From Microbacterium esteraromaticum (lineage in GTDB: Bacteria > Actinomycetota > Actinomycetes > Actinomycetales > Microbacteriaceae), in the NCBI RefSeq assembly GCF_014084045.1, contig NZ_CP043732.1, positions 496,001 to 560,000 of the forward strand: a stretch of 64,000 nucleotides of DNA, written 5' to 3'. The notes under the pieces are model-generated. The model ran no database searches and was not told the DNA's origin. It was given only the letters and a program-made list of their open reading frames with translations. A program made the translations under genes and the position numbers. This document shows positions 8,969 through 16,994 of this stretch, in pieces. The first letter of the stretch is position 1. Every line of letters starts with the position of its first letter.

Positions 8969-9523
8969 TCAGCGGTCGAGGCCCAGCGCGATGAGACGGT
9001 CCAGCCACGGATCGGCGGTGGCGTCGTCGAACGGGGCGCCCTGCGCGCGCACCCGCTCCTCGAGCTCGAGGGCGCGGGCCTCGAGATGGGTCATCACGTC
9101 GGCCGGATAGCCGTAGCGGACGCTGTGCTCCGCCCACTCGTCGCGGTCGTCGACATAGGTGCCGAGCTCGTTGAGTCGGCGCACGACGTCGAGGTCCATG
9201 TCGATCGCGGTCGAGAGCAGCGGGTCGTCGCTCCAGCGCACGTCCCATGCCAGGTCGATGTAGATGCGCAGGCCGCGCGGGTGCCCGCGGTGCACGGTGA
9301 GCGCGAAGTCGTCGTGGTCTCGTGGCACGAGCGTGACGTTCGGCGACTCCGCGACGAAGTCGGCCCCCGGCCGGTGACTGCGCCAGCCGATCGGCTGCCC
9401 GACCCAGTCGCCCCACTGGTCGGCGCCCAGGTAGATCACGTCGCTCACCCAGTGCGGCGAGTCGTCCCACTTGCGCCACTTCATGACCATCGGGGTGCCG
9501 GGCTCGGGGCGCTTCGCATTCAC
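8969..9523 (-). CDS. DUF402 domain-containing protein
   Basis: A 184-residue cytoplasmic protein with the DUF402 fold, related to FomD-type nucleotide phosphohydrolases. The visible core is LRIYIDLAWDVRW, AIDMDLDVVRRL and DRDEWAEHSVRYGYP, with acidic residues that bind divalent metal in characterised relatives. The N-terminal part is rich in Trp and Pro. The GTG start at 9523 has TAGACT 6 nt upstream and no ribosome site, so it looks leaderless. It diverges from menG across the 19-nt repeat array. Its substrate is unknown. Confidence 0.78.
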   Translation of the reverse strand: MNAKRPEPGTPMVMKWRKWDDSPHWVSDVIYLGADQWGDWVGQPIGWRSHRPGADFVAESPNVTLVPRDHDDFALTVHRGHPRGLRIYIDLAWDVRWSDDPLLSTAIDMDLDVVRRLNELGTYVDDRDEWAEHSVRYGYPADVMTHLEARALELEERVRAQGAPFDDATADPWLDRLIALGLDR

Positions 9524-9600
9524 CCGGCGAGTCTATGCCCGCGGTAGCCGCACACCCGTCGGCGCAGAACTCGCATGTCGGCGGCGTCGGGGCATCCGGA

Positions 9601-9657
9601 CCGACATCCGTACATCCGACCGGCATCCGTACATCCGACCGACATCCGCACATCTCG
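9601..9657 (+). repeat. Three tandem 19-nt repeats in a divergent promoter region
   Basis: Units at 9601-9619, 9620-9638 and 9639-9657 follow the pattern CCGACATCCGTACATCCGA; unit 2 differs at one position and unit 3 at a few. An inverted, related piece (GCATGTCGGCGG) lies at 9573-9584. The array fills most of the space between the divergent DUF402 and menG starts. The same word, CGACATCCG, recurs in the repeat cluster at 21033-21115. Confidence 0.85.
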
Positions 9658-9676
9658 CCGCGCCTAGGATCGAAGC

Positions 9677-10390
9677 ATGGAGCCGAACCGCGCCGATCTC
9701 GGCAAGAACCCCTCGCGAGTCAGCGGCATGTTCGACCAGGTCGCGAAGGGGTACGACCGCACGAACACCGTGATGACCCTCGGCAACGACGCGCTGTGGC
9801 GCGCGGCGACGACCCGGGCGGTCGCGCCGAAGCGCGGCGAGCGGATCCTCGACCTGGCCGCGGGAACGGCATCCTCGTCCGCCTCGCTCGCCGCGAGCGG
9901 GGCGCAGGTGGTCGCCGCGGACTTCTCCCCCGGGATGCTGGCCGAGGGACGCCGCAGGCACGGTCACCTGCACAACATCACCTTCGTCGAAGCGGATGCC
10001 ACGGATCTGCCGTTCGCGGACGAGGAGTTCGACGCCGTCACCATGTCGTACGGGCTGCGCAACGTGCAGGATCCGAAGAAGGCGCTCCGCGAGCTGCTGC
10101 GTGTCACCAAGCCGGGGGGACGCATGGTGATCAACGAGTTCTCCACACCGCCAGGGCGCTTCTTCCGGGGGTTCTACAGCTTCTACAACGCCCAGGTGCT
10201 GCCGCGTGTCGCCCGCCTCGCCGGCACGAACGGCGACGCCTACGACTACCTCAACGAGTCGATCCGGGACTGGCCGGACCAGCACACCCTGTCGGCGTGG
10301 ATCCGCGAGGCCGGCTGGACCGACGTCGAATACCGCAACCTCTCGTTCGGCATCGTCGCGCTGCACCGCGCGCGCAGGCCCAGGGCCTGA
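9677..10390 (+). CDS. menG: Demethylmenaquinone methyltransferase MenG/UbiE
   Basis: A SAM-dependent C-methyltransferase of 237 residues that catalyses the last step of menaquinone synthesis. The N-terminal VSGMFDQVAKGYDRTNTVMT block is the UbiE/COQ5 signature. SAM motif I is ILDLAAGTASSSASLA, the post-I acidic segment is VAADFSPGML, and VTMSYGLRNVQDPKKALREL with KPGGRMVINEFS completes the core. The ATG at 9677 follows TAGGAT with a 6-nt gap and no Shine-Dalgarno, so it is likely leaderless. It ends in a repeat-rich terminator region shared with convergent ppk2. Confidence 0.94.
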   Translation: MEPNRADLGKNPSRVSGMFDQVAKGYDRTNTVMTLGNDALWRAATTRAVAPKRGERILDLAAGTASSSASLAASGAQVVAADFSPGMLAEGRRRHGHLHNITFVEADATDLPFADEEFDAVTMSYGLRNVQDPKKALRELLRVTKPGGRMVINEFSTPPGRFFRGFYSFYNAQVLPRVARLAGTNGDAYDYLNESIRDWPDQHTLSAWIREAGWTDVEYRNLSFGIVALHRARRPRA

Positions 10391-10403
10391 CGGCCTCTGC
10401 TTC

Positions 10404-10477
10404 TCGCCGACACCCCCACGTACTGCCGACACCCCCAGGCATCGCCGACACCCCCACGTACTGCCGACACCCCCAGG
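10404..10477 (+). repeat. Tandem pair of 36-nt direct repeats
   Basis: Two identical 36-nt copies (10404-10439 and 10442-10477) are separated by two bases. Each copy holds the word CCGACACCCCCA twice. Further copies run inverted at 10491-10507 and, imperfectly, 10512-10527. The array lies between convergent menG and ppk2. Confidence 0.88.
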
Positions 10478-10507
10478 TGCGGCCACCCGCACCTGGGGGT
10501 GTCGGCA
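10462..10507. terminator. Long perfect stem-loop between convergent genes
   Basis: Arms 10462-10482 and 10487-10507 pair perfectly over 21 bp with a 4-nt loop. The structure is symmetric and lies between the stop codons of menG and ppk2, so it can end transcription from both sides. It is built partly from the repeat at 10404-10477. No T-tract follows. Confidence 0.65.
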
Positions 10508-10544
10508 AGAGGCAGGGGTGTCGGCGAGCGGATGACGGGATCGC

Positions 10545-11399
10545 TCAGCTGGCCGCGAGGCGCTTCTTCTCGACCTCGACATCGAAGTCGGCCGCAGGCC
10601 ACTGCGGGTCGATGTCCTCGAGCGCGTCGATGAGCAGCTCCTGCACGGCCAGGCGCGCGTACCACTTGCGGTTCGCCGGCACCACGTACCACGGCGCCTC
10701 CGGCGTCGAGGTGCGCTCGAACACCGTCTGGTACGCCGCCATGTAGTCGTCCCAGTGCATCCTCTCGTCGACGTCGCCGGGGTTGTACTTCCAGTGCTTG
10801 TCAGGCCTGTCCAGCCGTTCGGCCAGCCGCTCCCTCTGCTCGTCGCGCGAGATGTGCAGCATGACCTTGACGATGCGGGTCCCGGATGCCGCGATGCGGC
10901 GCTCGAAGTCGTTGATCGCCCCGTACCGGCGCTCGATCTCGGCCTCATCGGCGAGGCCGCGCACACGGCCGATCAGCACGTCCTCGTAGTGCGAGCGGTC
11001 GAACACGCCGATCATGCCCTGCCGAGGCAGACGCCGCTCGACGCGCCAGAGGAAGTCGTGCGCGAGCTCCTCCTCGGTCGGCGCCTTGAACGCGGCGAAG
11101 TCGACGCCCTGAGGGTCGACGCCGCCCACCACGTGCCGCACGATGCCGCCCTTGCCCGCCGTGTCCATCGCCTGCAGCACGAGCAGCACGGCGTCATGGC
11201 CGTCGCCCATGCGGCTGGCCGCGAACAGCCGCTCCTGCAGCTCGTCCAGCCGCTGCTCGCGGGCGCCGAGCAGCGCTGTCCCGGTGGCCTTGCCGCCGTC
11301 GAAGCCCGGATGCGAGTCCGCATCGACGTCGGCGAGCGAGAACCCCTCGTCGACCCTGAGCAGCTCTGCCGGTTCGGTCGTCCACGCGTGCGTCGCCAT
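10545..11399 (-). CDS. ppk2: PPK2 family polyphosphate:nucleotide phosphotransferase
   Basis: A 284-residue single-domain PPK2 kinase that moves phosphate between inorganic polyphosphate and nucleotides. The P-loop is VLQAMDTAGKGGIVRHV, the Walker B/lid region is GVFDRSHYEDVLIGRVR, and LHISRDEQRERLAERL and HWKYNPGDVDER are the conserved downstream blocks. The single domain and these motifs fit the AMP/ADP-phosphorylating subgroup, not the long two-domain type; the exact nucleotide is not decidable. The ATG start at 11399 lies 94 bp from the divergent rmuC start. The stop codon faces the repeat-built terminator. Confidence 0.9.
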   Translation of the reverse strand: MATHAWTTEPAELLRVDEGFSLADVDADSHPGFDGGKATGTALLGAREQRLDELQERLFAASRMGDGHDAVLLVLQAMDTAGKGGIVRHVVGGVDPQGVDFAAFKAPTEEELAHDFLWRVERRLPRQGMIGVFDRSHYEDVLIGRVRGLADEAEIERRYGAINDFERRIAASGTRIVKVMLHISRDEQRERLAERLDRPDKHWKYNPGDVDERMHWDDYMAAYQTVFERTSTPEAPWYVVPANRKWYARLAVQELLIDALEDIDPQWPAADFDVEVEKKRLAAS

Positions 11400-11493
11400 G
11401 CAGACATCATGCCCTTCCTCCGACGGAAGGTGGGAGCGCGTGTCGGATCGCCTTCGAGCCGCAGTGTCGGTGGCCTCCCCCACAATCGGATCC

Positions 11494-13071
11494 ATGGACA
11501 CCACCGTTCTCGTCATCGTCGTCGCGGTGATCGCCGCCGCCCTCGCCGGAGTGCTCGGATTCCTGCTCGGCGCGCAGCGCGGCCGTTCGGCCGATGCCGC
11601 CCAGCAGGCGGAGGCGACGGCGGCGCTGCTGCGCGTCGCCGCGCTCGAGAGGGATGCCGAGGCACTGCGCGCCGAGACCTCCTCTCGGGTGCACGAAGAG
11701 CGCGCGCTCGCCGATCGTCGCGTCGCCGAGGCGCGGCAGCTGGGCGAGGCCGCCGTGGCCGATGTCCGCCGCGAGGCGCAGGAGCGGCTCGAGCACGAGC
11801 GCACCGAGCACGTGCGCAGGCTGGCCGAGGTCCGCGACGAGGCGGACGCGGATGTGCTGGCCGAGCGCAGGCGCGCGACCGAGCGGCTGGAAGAGCTGAA
11901 AGCCGATCAGAAGCGCCTCGCCGACGAGTTCGACGCGCTGAGTCGCAGGGCTCTCGAGGCCAACACGAAGGCGTTCCTGCAGCAGGCCGAGGAGCGACTC
12001 AAGCGCAGTCAGAGCGAGGGAGCGGCCGAGCTGCAGAAGCGGCAGGACGCCGTGCAGCAGCTCATCGATCCGATCCAGAAGACCCTCGACACGGTGAAGT
12101 CCGAGATGACGACGGCCGAGAAGTCGCGGTTGGAGGCGCATGCGGCGCTCGCGGAGCAGCTGCAGATCATGCGTCAGTCGTCCGAGACCCTCGGATCCGA
12201 GACGCGCAATCTGGTCAATGCGCTGCGCGCCCCGCAGGTGCGTGGGCGATGGGGCGAGCTGCAGCTGCGACGCGTGGTCGAGGCGTCGGGCATGGTCAAC
12301 CACGTCGACTTCGACGAGCAGCTGCATCATGCGACCGATGACGGCGCGCTGCGCCCCGACCTCGTGGTGCACCTCGCGGGCGACAAGCGCGTGGTCGTCG
12401 ACTCGAAGGTCGCGTTCAGCGGCTACCTCGAGGCGATGGAGGCGACCGACGACGCGGTGCGCACCCAGCGGCTGCAGGCCCACGCCCGTCACCTGCGCAA
12501 GCACATCGACGACCTCGGCGCCAAGGAGTACTGGGACGTCGTGGCCGGGTCGCCGGAGTTCGTGGTGATGTTCGTGCCCGCCGAGCCGTTCCTCGCGGCG
12601 GCCCTCGACCAGGATGCGACGCTGTACGAGTACGCGTTCGAGCGGAACGTGGTGATCGCCACGCCGTCCACCCTCATTGCTCTGCTGCGCACGGTCGGGC
12701 ACGCATGGCGGCAGGATCAGCTGGCGCAGGAGGCGCAGCAGATCTTCACGGTGGGCAAAGAGCTGCACAAGCGCCTCGGAACGCTGGGCCAGCACCTCGC
12801 CAGGCTCGGGCGCAGCCTCAACTCCACGGTGGACGCGTACAACCGGTTCGCGGGGTCGCTCGACCGCAATGTCGTGACGCAGGCGAGGCGCTTCAGCGCC
12901 CTGCAGGGGCTCGACGATGTGCTCACCGAGACCCAGCCGGTGGAGGCGCAGGCCGTGGCCCCGCAGAAGAGCGATCTGTACGCGCTCGAGGCCGGCGACG
13001 CCGACCCGTCGATCCCCGGCGAGCGATATGCCAGCGCCGACCTCGGCGAGATCACCAGCCGGCTCGACTGA
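11494..13071 (+). CDS. rmuC: DNA recombination protein RmuC
   Basis: A 525-residue RmuC protein, a membrane-tethered nuclease-like factor that limits inversions at short inverted repeats. An N-terminal transmembrane helix (VLVIVVAVIAAALAGVLGFL, residues 5-24) is followed by a long Ala/Glu/Arg-rich coiled coil to about 210. The RmuC core comes next: VRGRWGELQLRRVVEASGM, RPDLVVHLAGDKRVVVDSKVAF and GSPEFVVMFVPAEPF. The PD-(D/E)xK-like DSK is in the core. The ATG at 11494 is chosen because the family begins with this helix. Its stop codon lies inside the first unit of a 17-nt tandem repeat. Confidence 0.92.
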   Translation: MDTTVLVIVVAVIAAALAGVLGFLLGAQRGRSADAAQQAEATAALLRVAALERDAEALRAETSSRVHEERALADRRVAEARQLGEAAVADVRREAQERLEHERTEHVRRLAEVRDEADADVLAERRRATERLEELKADQKRLADEFDALSRRALEANTKAFLQQAEERLKRSQSEGAAELQKRQDAVQQLIDPIQKTLDTVKSEMTTAEKSRLEAHAALAEQLQIMRQSSETLGSETRNLVNALRAPQVRGRWGELQLRRVVEASGMVNHVDFDEQLHHATDDGALRPDLVVHLAGDKRVVVDSKVAFSGYLEAMEATDDAVRTQRLQAHARHLRKHIDDLGAKEYWDVVAGSPEFVVMFVPAEPFLAAALDQDATLYEYAFERNVVIATPSTLIALLRTVGHAWRQDQLAQEAQQIFTVGKELHKRLGTLGQHLARLGRSLNSTVDAYNRFAGSLDRNVVTQARRFSALQGLDDVLTETQPVEAQAVAPQKSDLYALEAGDADPSIPGERYASADLGEITSRLD

Positions 13072-13160
13072 CGAGACGGCTCGACTGACCAGTCGGCTCG
13101 ACTGACCAGCCGGCCCGACTGACCAGCCGGCTCAGCGCTCGAGCGGCTCAGCGCTCGAGC
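13061..13160 (+). repeat. Minisatellite spanning the convergent ends of rmuC and menD
   Basis: Four 17-nt units of the type GGCTCGACTGACCAGTC start at 13061, 13078, 13095 and 13112. Two 16-nt units (GGCTCAGCGCTCGAGC) follow at 13129 and 13145. The first 17-nt unit contains the rmuC stop codon and the last 16-nt unit contains the menD stop codon, so the array has grown between and into both gene ends. Confidence 0.85.
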
Positions 13161-14899
13161 GGGACCTCGATGATCTGCGGTCCGCCTGCCGGCGATGTCA
13201 GCGCCTGATCGAGAGCCGAGCGCGTGCTCACCTGCAGGAACTCCCAGCCGTACGCGGCCGCGAGCTCGTGCACGCGCACACCGTGCGGGGTGTAGAACGC
13301 CCGGTCGAGATCCGCCGCGGCCGCAGACGACGCGACCTCGAGGCCGTCGAAGATCGTGCCGCCGCCGTCGTTGCCCACGATCACCTGGATGCGCGGCCCA
13401 GGTTCGTCACCGGGCAGCAGCAGCGCGCCGACGTCGTGCAGCAGGGTGAGGTCACCGAGCAGCACCCGGGTCACACCGGGGGCGCCGTCGGCTTGGCTCG
13501 CCAGCGCGATGCCGATGCCCGTGGCCACCGTTCCGTCGATGCCGGCGAGCCCCCGGTTCGCATGCACGGGAACCTTCTTGCCGCCGAGCACCTGGTCGGC
13601 CACCCGCACCAGCCGGGACGAACCGAACACGAGCCGGTCGTGGGGCCAGGTGGCCCGCCACACGGCATCCACCAGAATCCGCCTGTCCACCCGCATGCGC
13701 ACGGCATCCAGCTCGGCGCGCACGGCGTCGAGGCGCTCAGCGCTGTCGTCGGAGTACAGGCCCTTCTGATCGGGGGCGGGCGCGCTGAGGTCCACCACGC
13801 GGCGCTGCGACGCCGACATCCATGCGCCCAGCCATGCGCGATCCGCCGCGCCGGGCTCCACGGCAGTCGCGGCGACCGCCCGCGTGCGGCCGTTGAGGTT
13901 GATCGCCTCACCGCCGCGGCTCACGGCGATCACGTCGACCTCCGTGCGAGCGAGCAGCGCGGCGACCTCGCGGCTGAGAGTCGGATGACCGAAGACCACG
14001 GCGCGCTCGACACGCCCGCCGAGCGTCTCATCGCGCAGGAGCTCCCGGTAGCCGTGGACGAGGAGGCGACCGAAGCGCGCCCCGCTGACGATCTCAGCGA
14101 TGAGCGGCCAGCCTCCGGCGTGCGACAGCTCCTCGGCATCCGGCCCGGCATCCGCCCCGGCGATGACGACCGTACGGGGCCCCCGCGACAGCACGACGGG
14201 ATCCACCCGAGACGCGACGGGCGCCTCCCCCGGCGTCGCCGTGACATCGGCGGCGGCCGAGAGCGGCTCGCGGCTGGGCAGGTTCAGGTGCACGGGCCCC
14301 GCCACTCCCGCGAGTCCGTCACCCTCGAGGCCGAGAGCGGCGCGCACTGCTCGCGCGGCGAGTCCCGACCACGCCGTGCCCCCGGTCGGAACGGTCGGAT
14401 CATCCGGGCCGCCGTCGGCGTGTCCGTCGGTGACGCGCCGACCGGCATCCGTCTCGTCCGAGAACTCCGACGCACCGGGCACCTCGGCGTCGATGTGCAG
14501 CCGCACGAACGGTCCGAAGATGCCGGGCTGGACGGTCGCCTGGTTGGCTCCCACACCGCGCAGCTCGGGCGGTCGGTCGGCGGTCAGCAGCAGAAGGGGG
14601 ACACCGGCGTGGAACGCCTCCATCGTCGCGGGGAGCAGATTGCCTGCGGCCGTGCCCGACGTGCACACCACGGCGACCGGAGCACCGCTCTCGCGCGCGA
14701 GTCCCAGCGCGGTGAACGCGGCGACGCGCTCGTCGATGCGCACGTGCACCCGGAGGGCGCCGTTGCGGGCCAGCGAGATCGCGGCGAGCGCGAGGGCCTG
14801 AGACCGCGAGCCGGGCGAGAGCACCAGGTCGCGCACGCCGTGCCCGATGAGGTCTGCGAGCAGTGCTGCTGCCGCGTCGCTCGCAGGCGAGGCGGTCAC
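13148..14899 (-). CDS. menD: 2-succinyl-5-enolpyruvyl-6-hydroxy-3-cyclohexene-1-carboxylate synthase MenD
   Basis: A thiamine-diphosphate enzyme of 583 residues that joins isochorismate and 2-oxoglutarate. Visible landmarks: LSPGSRSQALALAA, HVRIDERVAAFTALGLA (conserved ThDP glutamate), CTSGTAAGNLLPA, LLLTADRPPELRGVGANQA near the N-terminus, then ANRGLAGIDGTVATGIGIAL and the ThDP motif LGDLTLLHD...VGNDGGGTIFD. A low-complexity insert of about 25 residues (Asp/Gly/Thr/Pro) lies between the first two domains. The GTG start overlaps the stop codon of the preceding gene by 4 nt (GTGA), so translation is coupled. The start after that overlap gives the normal family length. Confidence 0.94.
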   Translation of the reverse strand: MTASPASDAAAALLADLIGHGVRDLVLSPGSRSQALALAAISLARNGALRVHVRIDERVAAFTALGLARESGAPVAVVCTSGTAAGNLLPATMEAFHAGVPLLLLTADRPPELRGVGANQATVQPGIFGPFVRLHIDAEVPGASEFSDETDAGRRVTDGHADGGPDDPTVPTGGTAWSGLAARAVRAALGLEGDGLAGVAGPVHLNLPSREPLSAAADVTATPGEAPVASRVDPVVLSRGPRTVVIAGADAGPDAEELSHAGGWPLIAEIVSGARFGRLLVHGYRELLRDETLGGRVERAVVFGHPTLSREVAALLARTEVDVIAVSRGGEAINLNGRTRAVAATAVEPGAADRAWLGAWMSASQRRVVDLSAPAPDQKGLYSDDSAERLDAVRAELDAVRMRVDRRILVDAVWRATWPHDRLVFGSSRLVRVADQVLGGKKVPVHANRGLAGIDGTVATGIGIALASQADGAPGVTRVLLGDLTLLHDVGALLLPGDEPGPRIQVIVGNDGGGTIFDGLEVASSAAAADLDRAFYTPHGVRVHELAAAYGWEFLQVSTRSALDQALTSPAGGPQIIEVPLER

Positions 14900-15237
14900 G
14901 AGCGCGGATCCGTGCCGTCGGTCTCGTCGTCCAGACGCGCCAGCTCTTCTTCCAGCTGCCGGATCCGTGCGTCCTGTTCGGCTGTGCTCATCCGCCGCAG
15001 CGCCTCCGGGTCGTCGTCGGGCCCCGTCACGAAGTCGGTCATCTTCTCGCCGCGTCGACGGCGGCCGATCCAGAACCACAGGATGCCCCCGATGACCGGC
15101 AGCAGCACGACGATCAGCACCCACGCGCTCTTCGAGACCCCGCGGTGCCTGCCTGCCGGCTGCACGGCCACGTCGACGATGCTGAACACCCAGAAGATGA
15201 CAGCAAGAAATCCGCCGACGATCAGCACCCGAACCAT
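14896..15237 (-). CDS. PLD nuclease N-terminal (PLDc_N) domain membrane protein
   Basis: A 113-residue membrane protein with two helices: VRVLIVGGFLAVIFWVFSIV and SAWVLIVVLLPVIGGILWFWIG, the second ending at the RRRR stop-transfer. This is the PLDc_N (cardiolipin synthase N-terminal) module standing alone, a common small protein of Actinobacteria. The C-terminal third is charged and forms a short coiled coil (EQDARIRQLEEELARLD). It is the first gene of a two-gene unit with menD through a 4-nt overlap. The function is unknown; no catalytic PLD motif is present. Confidence 0.8.
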   Translation of the reverse strand: MVRVLIVGGFLAVIFWVFSIVDVAVQPAGRHRGVSKSAWVLIVVLLPVIGGILWFWIGRRRRGEKMTDFVTGPDDDPEALRRMSTAEQDARIRQLEEELARLDDETDGTDPRS

Positions 15238-15325
15238 ATCTCCAGTGTAAGTCGCCGGATGATGCTGCGGCTGTGCCCCCGACGGCGCACAGCGGGCGCC
15301 TAAGCCCCGTTCGTAGACTGTCGGG

Positions 15326-15586
15326 GTGAAGCTGCCACCCCTCCTCGTCTACACCGTGCTGCGGCTGCTGGCGTTCGCCGTTCCGCTGGGGATCCTCTGG
15401 CTCTTCCCTGTCTTCCGCGAGTACTGGTGGCTCGCCGCGCTCTTCGCCGCACTCATCGGCATGAGCATCTCGCTGCTGTTCCTGCGCGCGCCGCTGTCGC
15501 AGGCCTCGCGCGAGATCTACGCGAAGCGCACCAGGGCCAGGGACACGACCGACGAGGACGCCGAGGACACCGTCTCAGGCGAGTGA
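15326..15586 (+). CDS. DUF4229 domain-containing small membrane protein
   Basis: An 86-residue protein with two predicted transmembrane helices (LLVYTVLRLLAFAVPLGILW and WLAALFAALIGMSISLLFL) and an acidic cytoplasmic tail. The tail begins with the Arg/Lys-rich motif REIYAKRTRAR. This matches the actinobacterial DUF4229 family, whose genes often lie among menaquinone genes. The GTG start at 15326 has TAGACT 6 nt upstream, a leaderless layout. Its stop is 18 bp from the convergent reductase-family gene. The function is unknown. Confidence 0.78.
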   Translation: MKLPPLLVYTVLRLLAFAVPLGILWLFPVFREYWWLAALFAALIGMSISLLFLRAPLSQASREIYAKRTRARDTTDEDAEDTVSGE

Positions 15587-15604
15587 CCCCGGCCCCGACG
15601 CCGT

Positions 15605-16246
15605 TCAGCGGCGGAAGACGACATGCGTGACCCCGCTCTCGGCGACCTCGCTGACGATCTCGTAGTCGTTCTCGAGACCGCGCAGGTCGTCCCAGATGCG
15701 CTCGCCCCGCCCCAGCACGATCGGCGCGACCGCGAGGTGCAGGCGGTCGACCAGGCCCGCCTTCACGAACTGCCTAACCACGTCGACGCCGCCGCCGATG
15801 CGCACATCGGCATCGCCTGCCGCCTCACGCGCCTGCGCCAGGGCATCGTGCGGTGATGCGTCGATGAAATGGAACGCCGTGCCGTTGTCGAACTCGATCG
15901 ACGCTCGCGGCGTGTGGGTGAGCACGAACACCGGCACTTCGAACGGTGGCTCCTCACCCCACCATCCACGCCAGCCGGGGTCGTCGCCGAACAGGTGCAG
16001 GCCGAACATGCCTGCGCCCATGATCTCTGCGCCCGTTCCCTCGAAGTACGCGCTCGCGTACTTCTCGTCGATCCCGGTGGTGCCGGCACCCGAGGTGTCG
16101 CCGAGCACCCGCTGCCGCATCGTGCGGGTGGCGACGTAAGCGGCGACGAGACGTGACCAGTCCTCGCCCATCGGGTTCTCCGGCGTCTGGTCGGTCGTCG
16201 TCGCGAAGCCGTCGAGCGAGACGTTGAGGTCGATCTTCACGGTCAT
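15605..16246 (-). CDS. Dihydrofolate reductase family protein (RibD C-terminal fold)
   Basis: A 213-residue protein of the RibD_C/DHFR-like family: KIDLNVSLDGFATT at the N-terminus, ...IMGAGMFGLHLF, FVLTHTPRASIEF, and DVRIGGGVDVVRQFVKAGLVDRLHLAVAPIVLGRGERIWDDL. The last block is the NADPH-binding GGG and the typical C-terminal motif. True dihydrofolate or pyrimidine reduction is not implied; these stand-alone proteins are mostly uncharacterised NADPH reductases. It is the third gene of the cupin-DUF4287-reductase unit, 11 bp after DUF4287. Confidence 0.85.
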   Translation of the reverse strand: MTVKIDLNVSLDGFATTTDQTPENPMGEDWSRLVAAYVATRTMRQRVLGDTSGAGTTGIDEKYASAYFEGTGAEIMGAGMFGLHLFGDDPGWRGWWGEEPPFEVPVFVLTHTPRASIEFDNGTAFHFIDASPHDALAQAREAAGDADVRIGGGVDVVRQFVKAGLVDRLHLAVAPIVLGRGERIWDDLRGLENDYEIVSEVAESGVTHVVFRR

Positions 16247-16257
16247 GGGTTGTCCTC

Positions 16258-16554
16258 TCAGCCGGCGGATGCCGGGTTGCTGGCCTTGCCGTCGAGCCAG
16301 AGCTCGTCAGACGGGTCGGCGTGCGCACCGTCGCTGCCGACGTGCTTCGCGCTTATCCGCGGCCCCTTGGTGATCACGTGCACGAGCGCCATGCCGTACC
16401 CGCGCGACAGGTCGTAGTCGGCCTTGAGCCATTCGAGGATCGGCGTGGCCTTGGTGCCCGCGCCGAAGCCCCTCTCGGATGCCAGGTCGATGAACTGCCG
16501 GGGCGTGAGCCCCGTCTTGGTCTCGATGTTGTCGAGGTATGCCTGGAACGACAT
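16258..16554 (-). CDS. DUF4287 domain-containing protein
   Basis: A 98-residue protein matching DUF4287: SFQAYLDNIETKTGLTPRQFIDLA, GTKATPILEWLKADYDLSRGYGMALVHVITKGP. The family is small, helical and of unknown biochemistry. The ATG at 16554 is chosen because GAGGA lies just upstream; an in-frame GTG at 16566 overlaps the cupin stop codon and is possible. It lies between the cupin and reductase-like genes, so the three are probably one transcript. Confidence 0.78.
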   Translation of the reverse strand: MSFQAYLDNIETKTGLTPRQFIDLASERGFGAGTKATPILEWLKADYDLSRGYGMALVHVITKGPRISAKHVGSDGAHADPSDELWLDGKASNPASAG

Positions 16555-16562
16555 GCCGGTCC

Positions 16563-16919
16563 TCACTCCGCGTCTGTCTGGATGATGACGGCGGAGGAGT
16601 GGATGCCGATGAGGCGCATCCGTCCGCCGCCGGTGTTGGTGAACTTGTGCGGCACGAATGCCGGCCCGGTGACGGTGTCTCCGGCGGTGGCGACGATGCG
16701 CCGGTCTCCGACGACGAACGTCGCCTCGCCTTCGAGCACCACCCAGGTCTCAGGATAGGGATGCCAGTGCAGGCGCGCCCCCTGGCCTGGCTGGTTATCG
16801 ACGAAGAAGTACGAGATGCCCGCGCCGTGCTCGGCGCCCTCGAATCGGCGGGTGAGTCCGCTGCCGATCCCGATCTGCGCTGCGCCGACCAGCGTCGGCT
16901 CGGCGAGTGTGTCGATCAT
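16563..16919 (-). CDS. Cupin domain-containing protein
   Basis: A 118-residue single cupin. Motif 1 is GARLHWHPYPETWVVLEGE, with the HxH and downstream Glu metal ligands, and motif 2 is GPAFVPHKFTNTGGGRMRLIGIH. Metal ligands His, His, Glu and His are all in place, so it should bind a divalent metal. The ATG at 16919 follows an AGGAGG ribosome site. It is the first gene of the cupin-DUF4287-reductase group, read away from the ArsR-type regulator that probably controls it. The substrate is unknown. Confidence 0.85.
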   Translation of the reverse strand: MIDTLAEPTLVGAAQIGIGSGLTRRFEGAEHGAGISYFFVDNQPGQGARLHWHPYPETWVVLEGEATFVVGDRRIVATAGDTVTGPAFVPHKFTNTGGGRMRLIGIHSSAVIIQTDAE

Positions 16920-16974
16920 GATGCCTCCTGTGGTGTGCGAGCCACTCTTCCGCCGCCCGGCCGGCACCCATAGA

Positions 16975-16994
16975 GTTTCGATGTGGATCGAAAC
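16975..16994. promoter_or_regulatory. Palindromic operator over the start of the ArsR-type regulator
   Basis: GTTTCGAT-GTGG-ATCGAAAC is a perfect 8-bp inverted repeat with a 4-nt centre. A TAGAGT -10 box (16971-16976) abuts it and the GTG start (16983) lies inside it. A repressor bound here would block the regulator's own promoter, and could also affect the divergent cupin operon that starts 56 bp away. Confidence 0.7.

Noticed and set aside
9601..9657. 19-nt iterons as a replication origin
   Set aside because: No AT-rich unwinding region, DnaA boxes or replication gene nearby; it lies in the promoter gap of menG.
10404..10477. Direct repeats that could suggest a CRISPR array
   Set aside because: Only two 36-nt copies with a 2-nt spacer, no unique spacers and no cas genes; the repeats build a terminator stem.
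13268..15250. A 660-codon open frame antisense to menD
   Set aside because: menD has complete ThDP-enzyme motifs in the other strand; this frame shows only composition-driven Arg/His/Gly runs.
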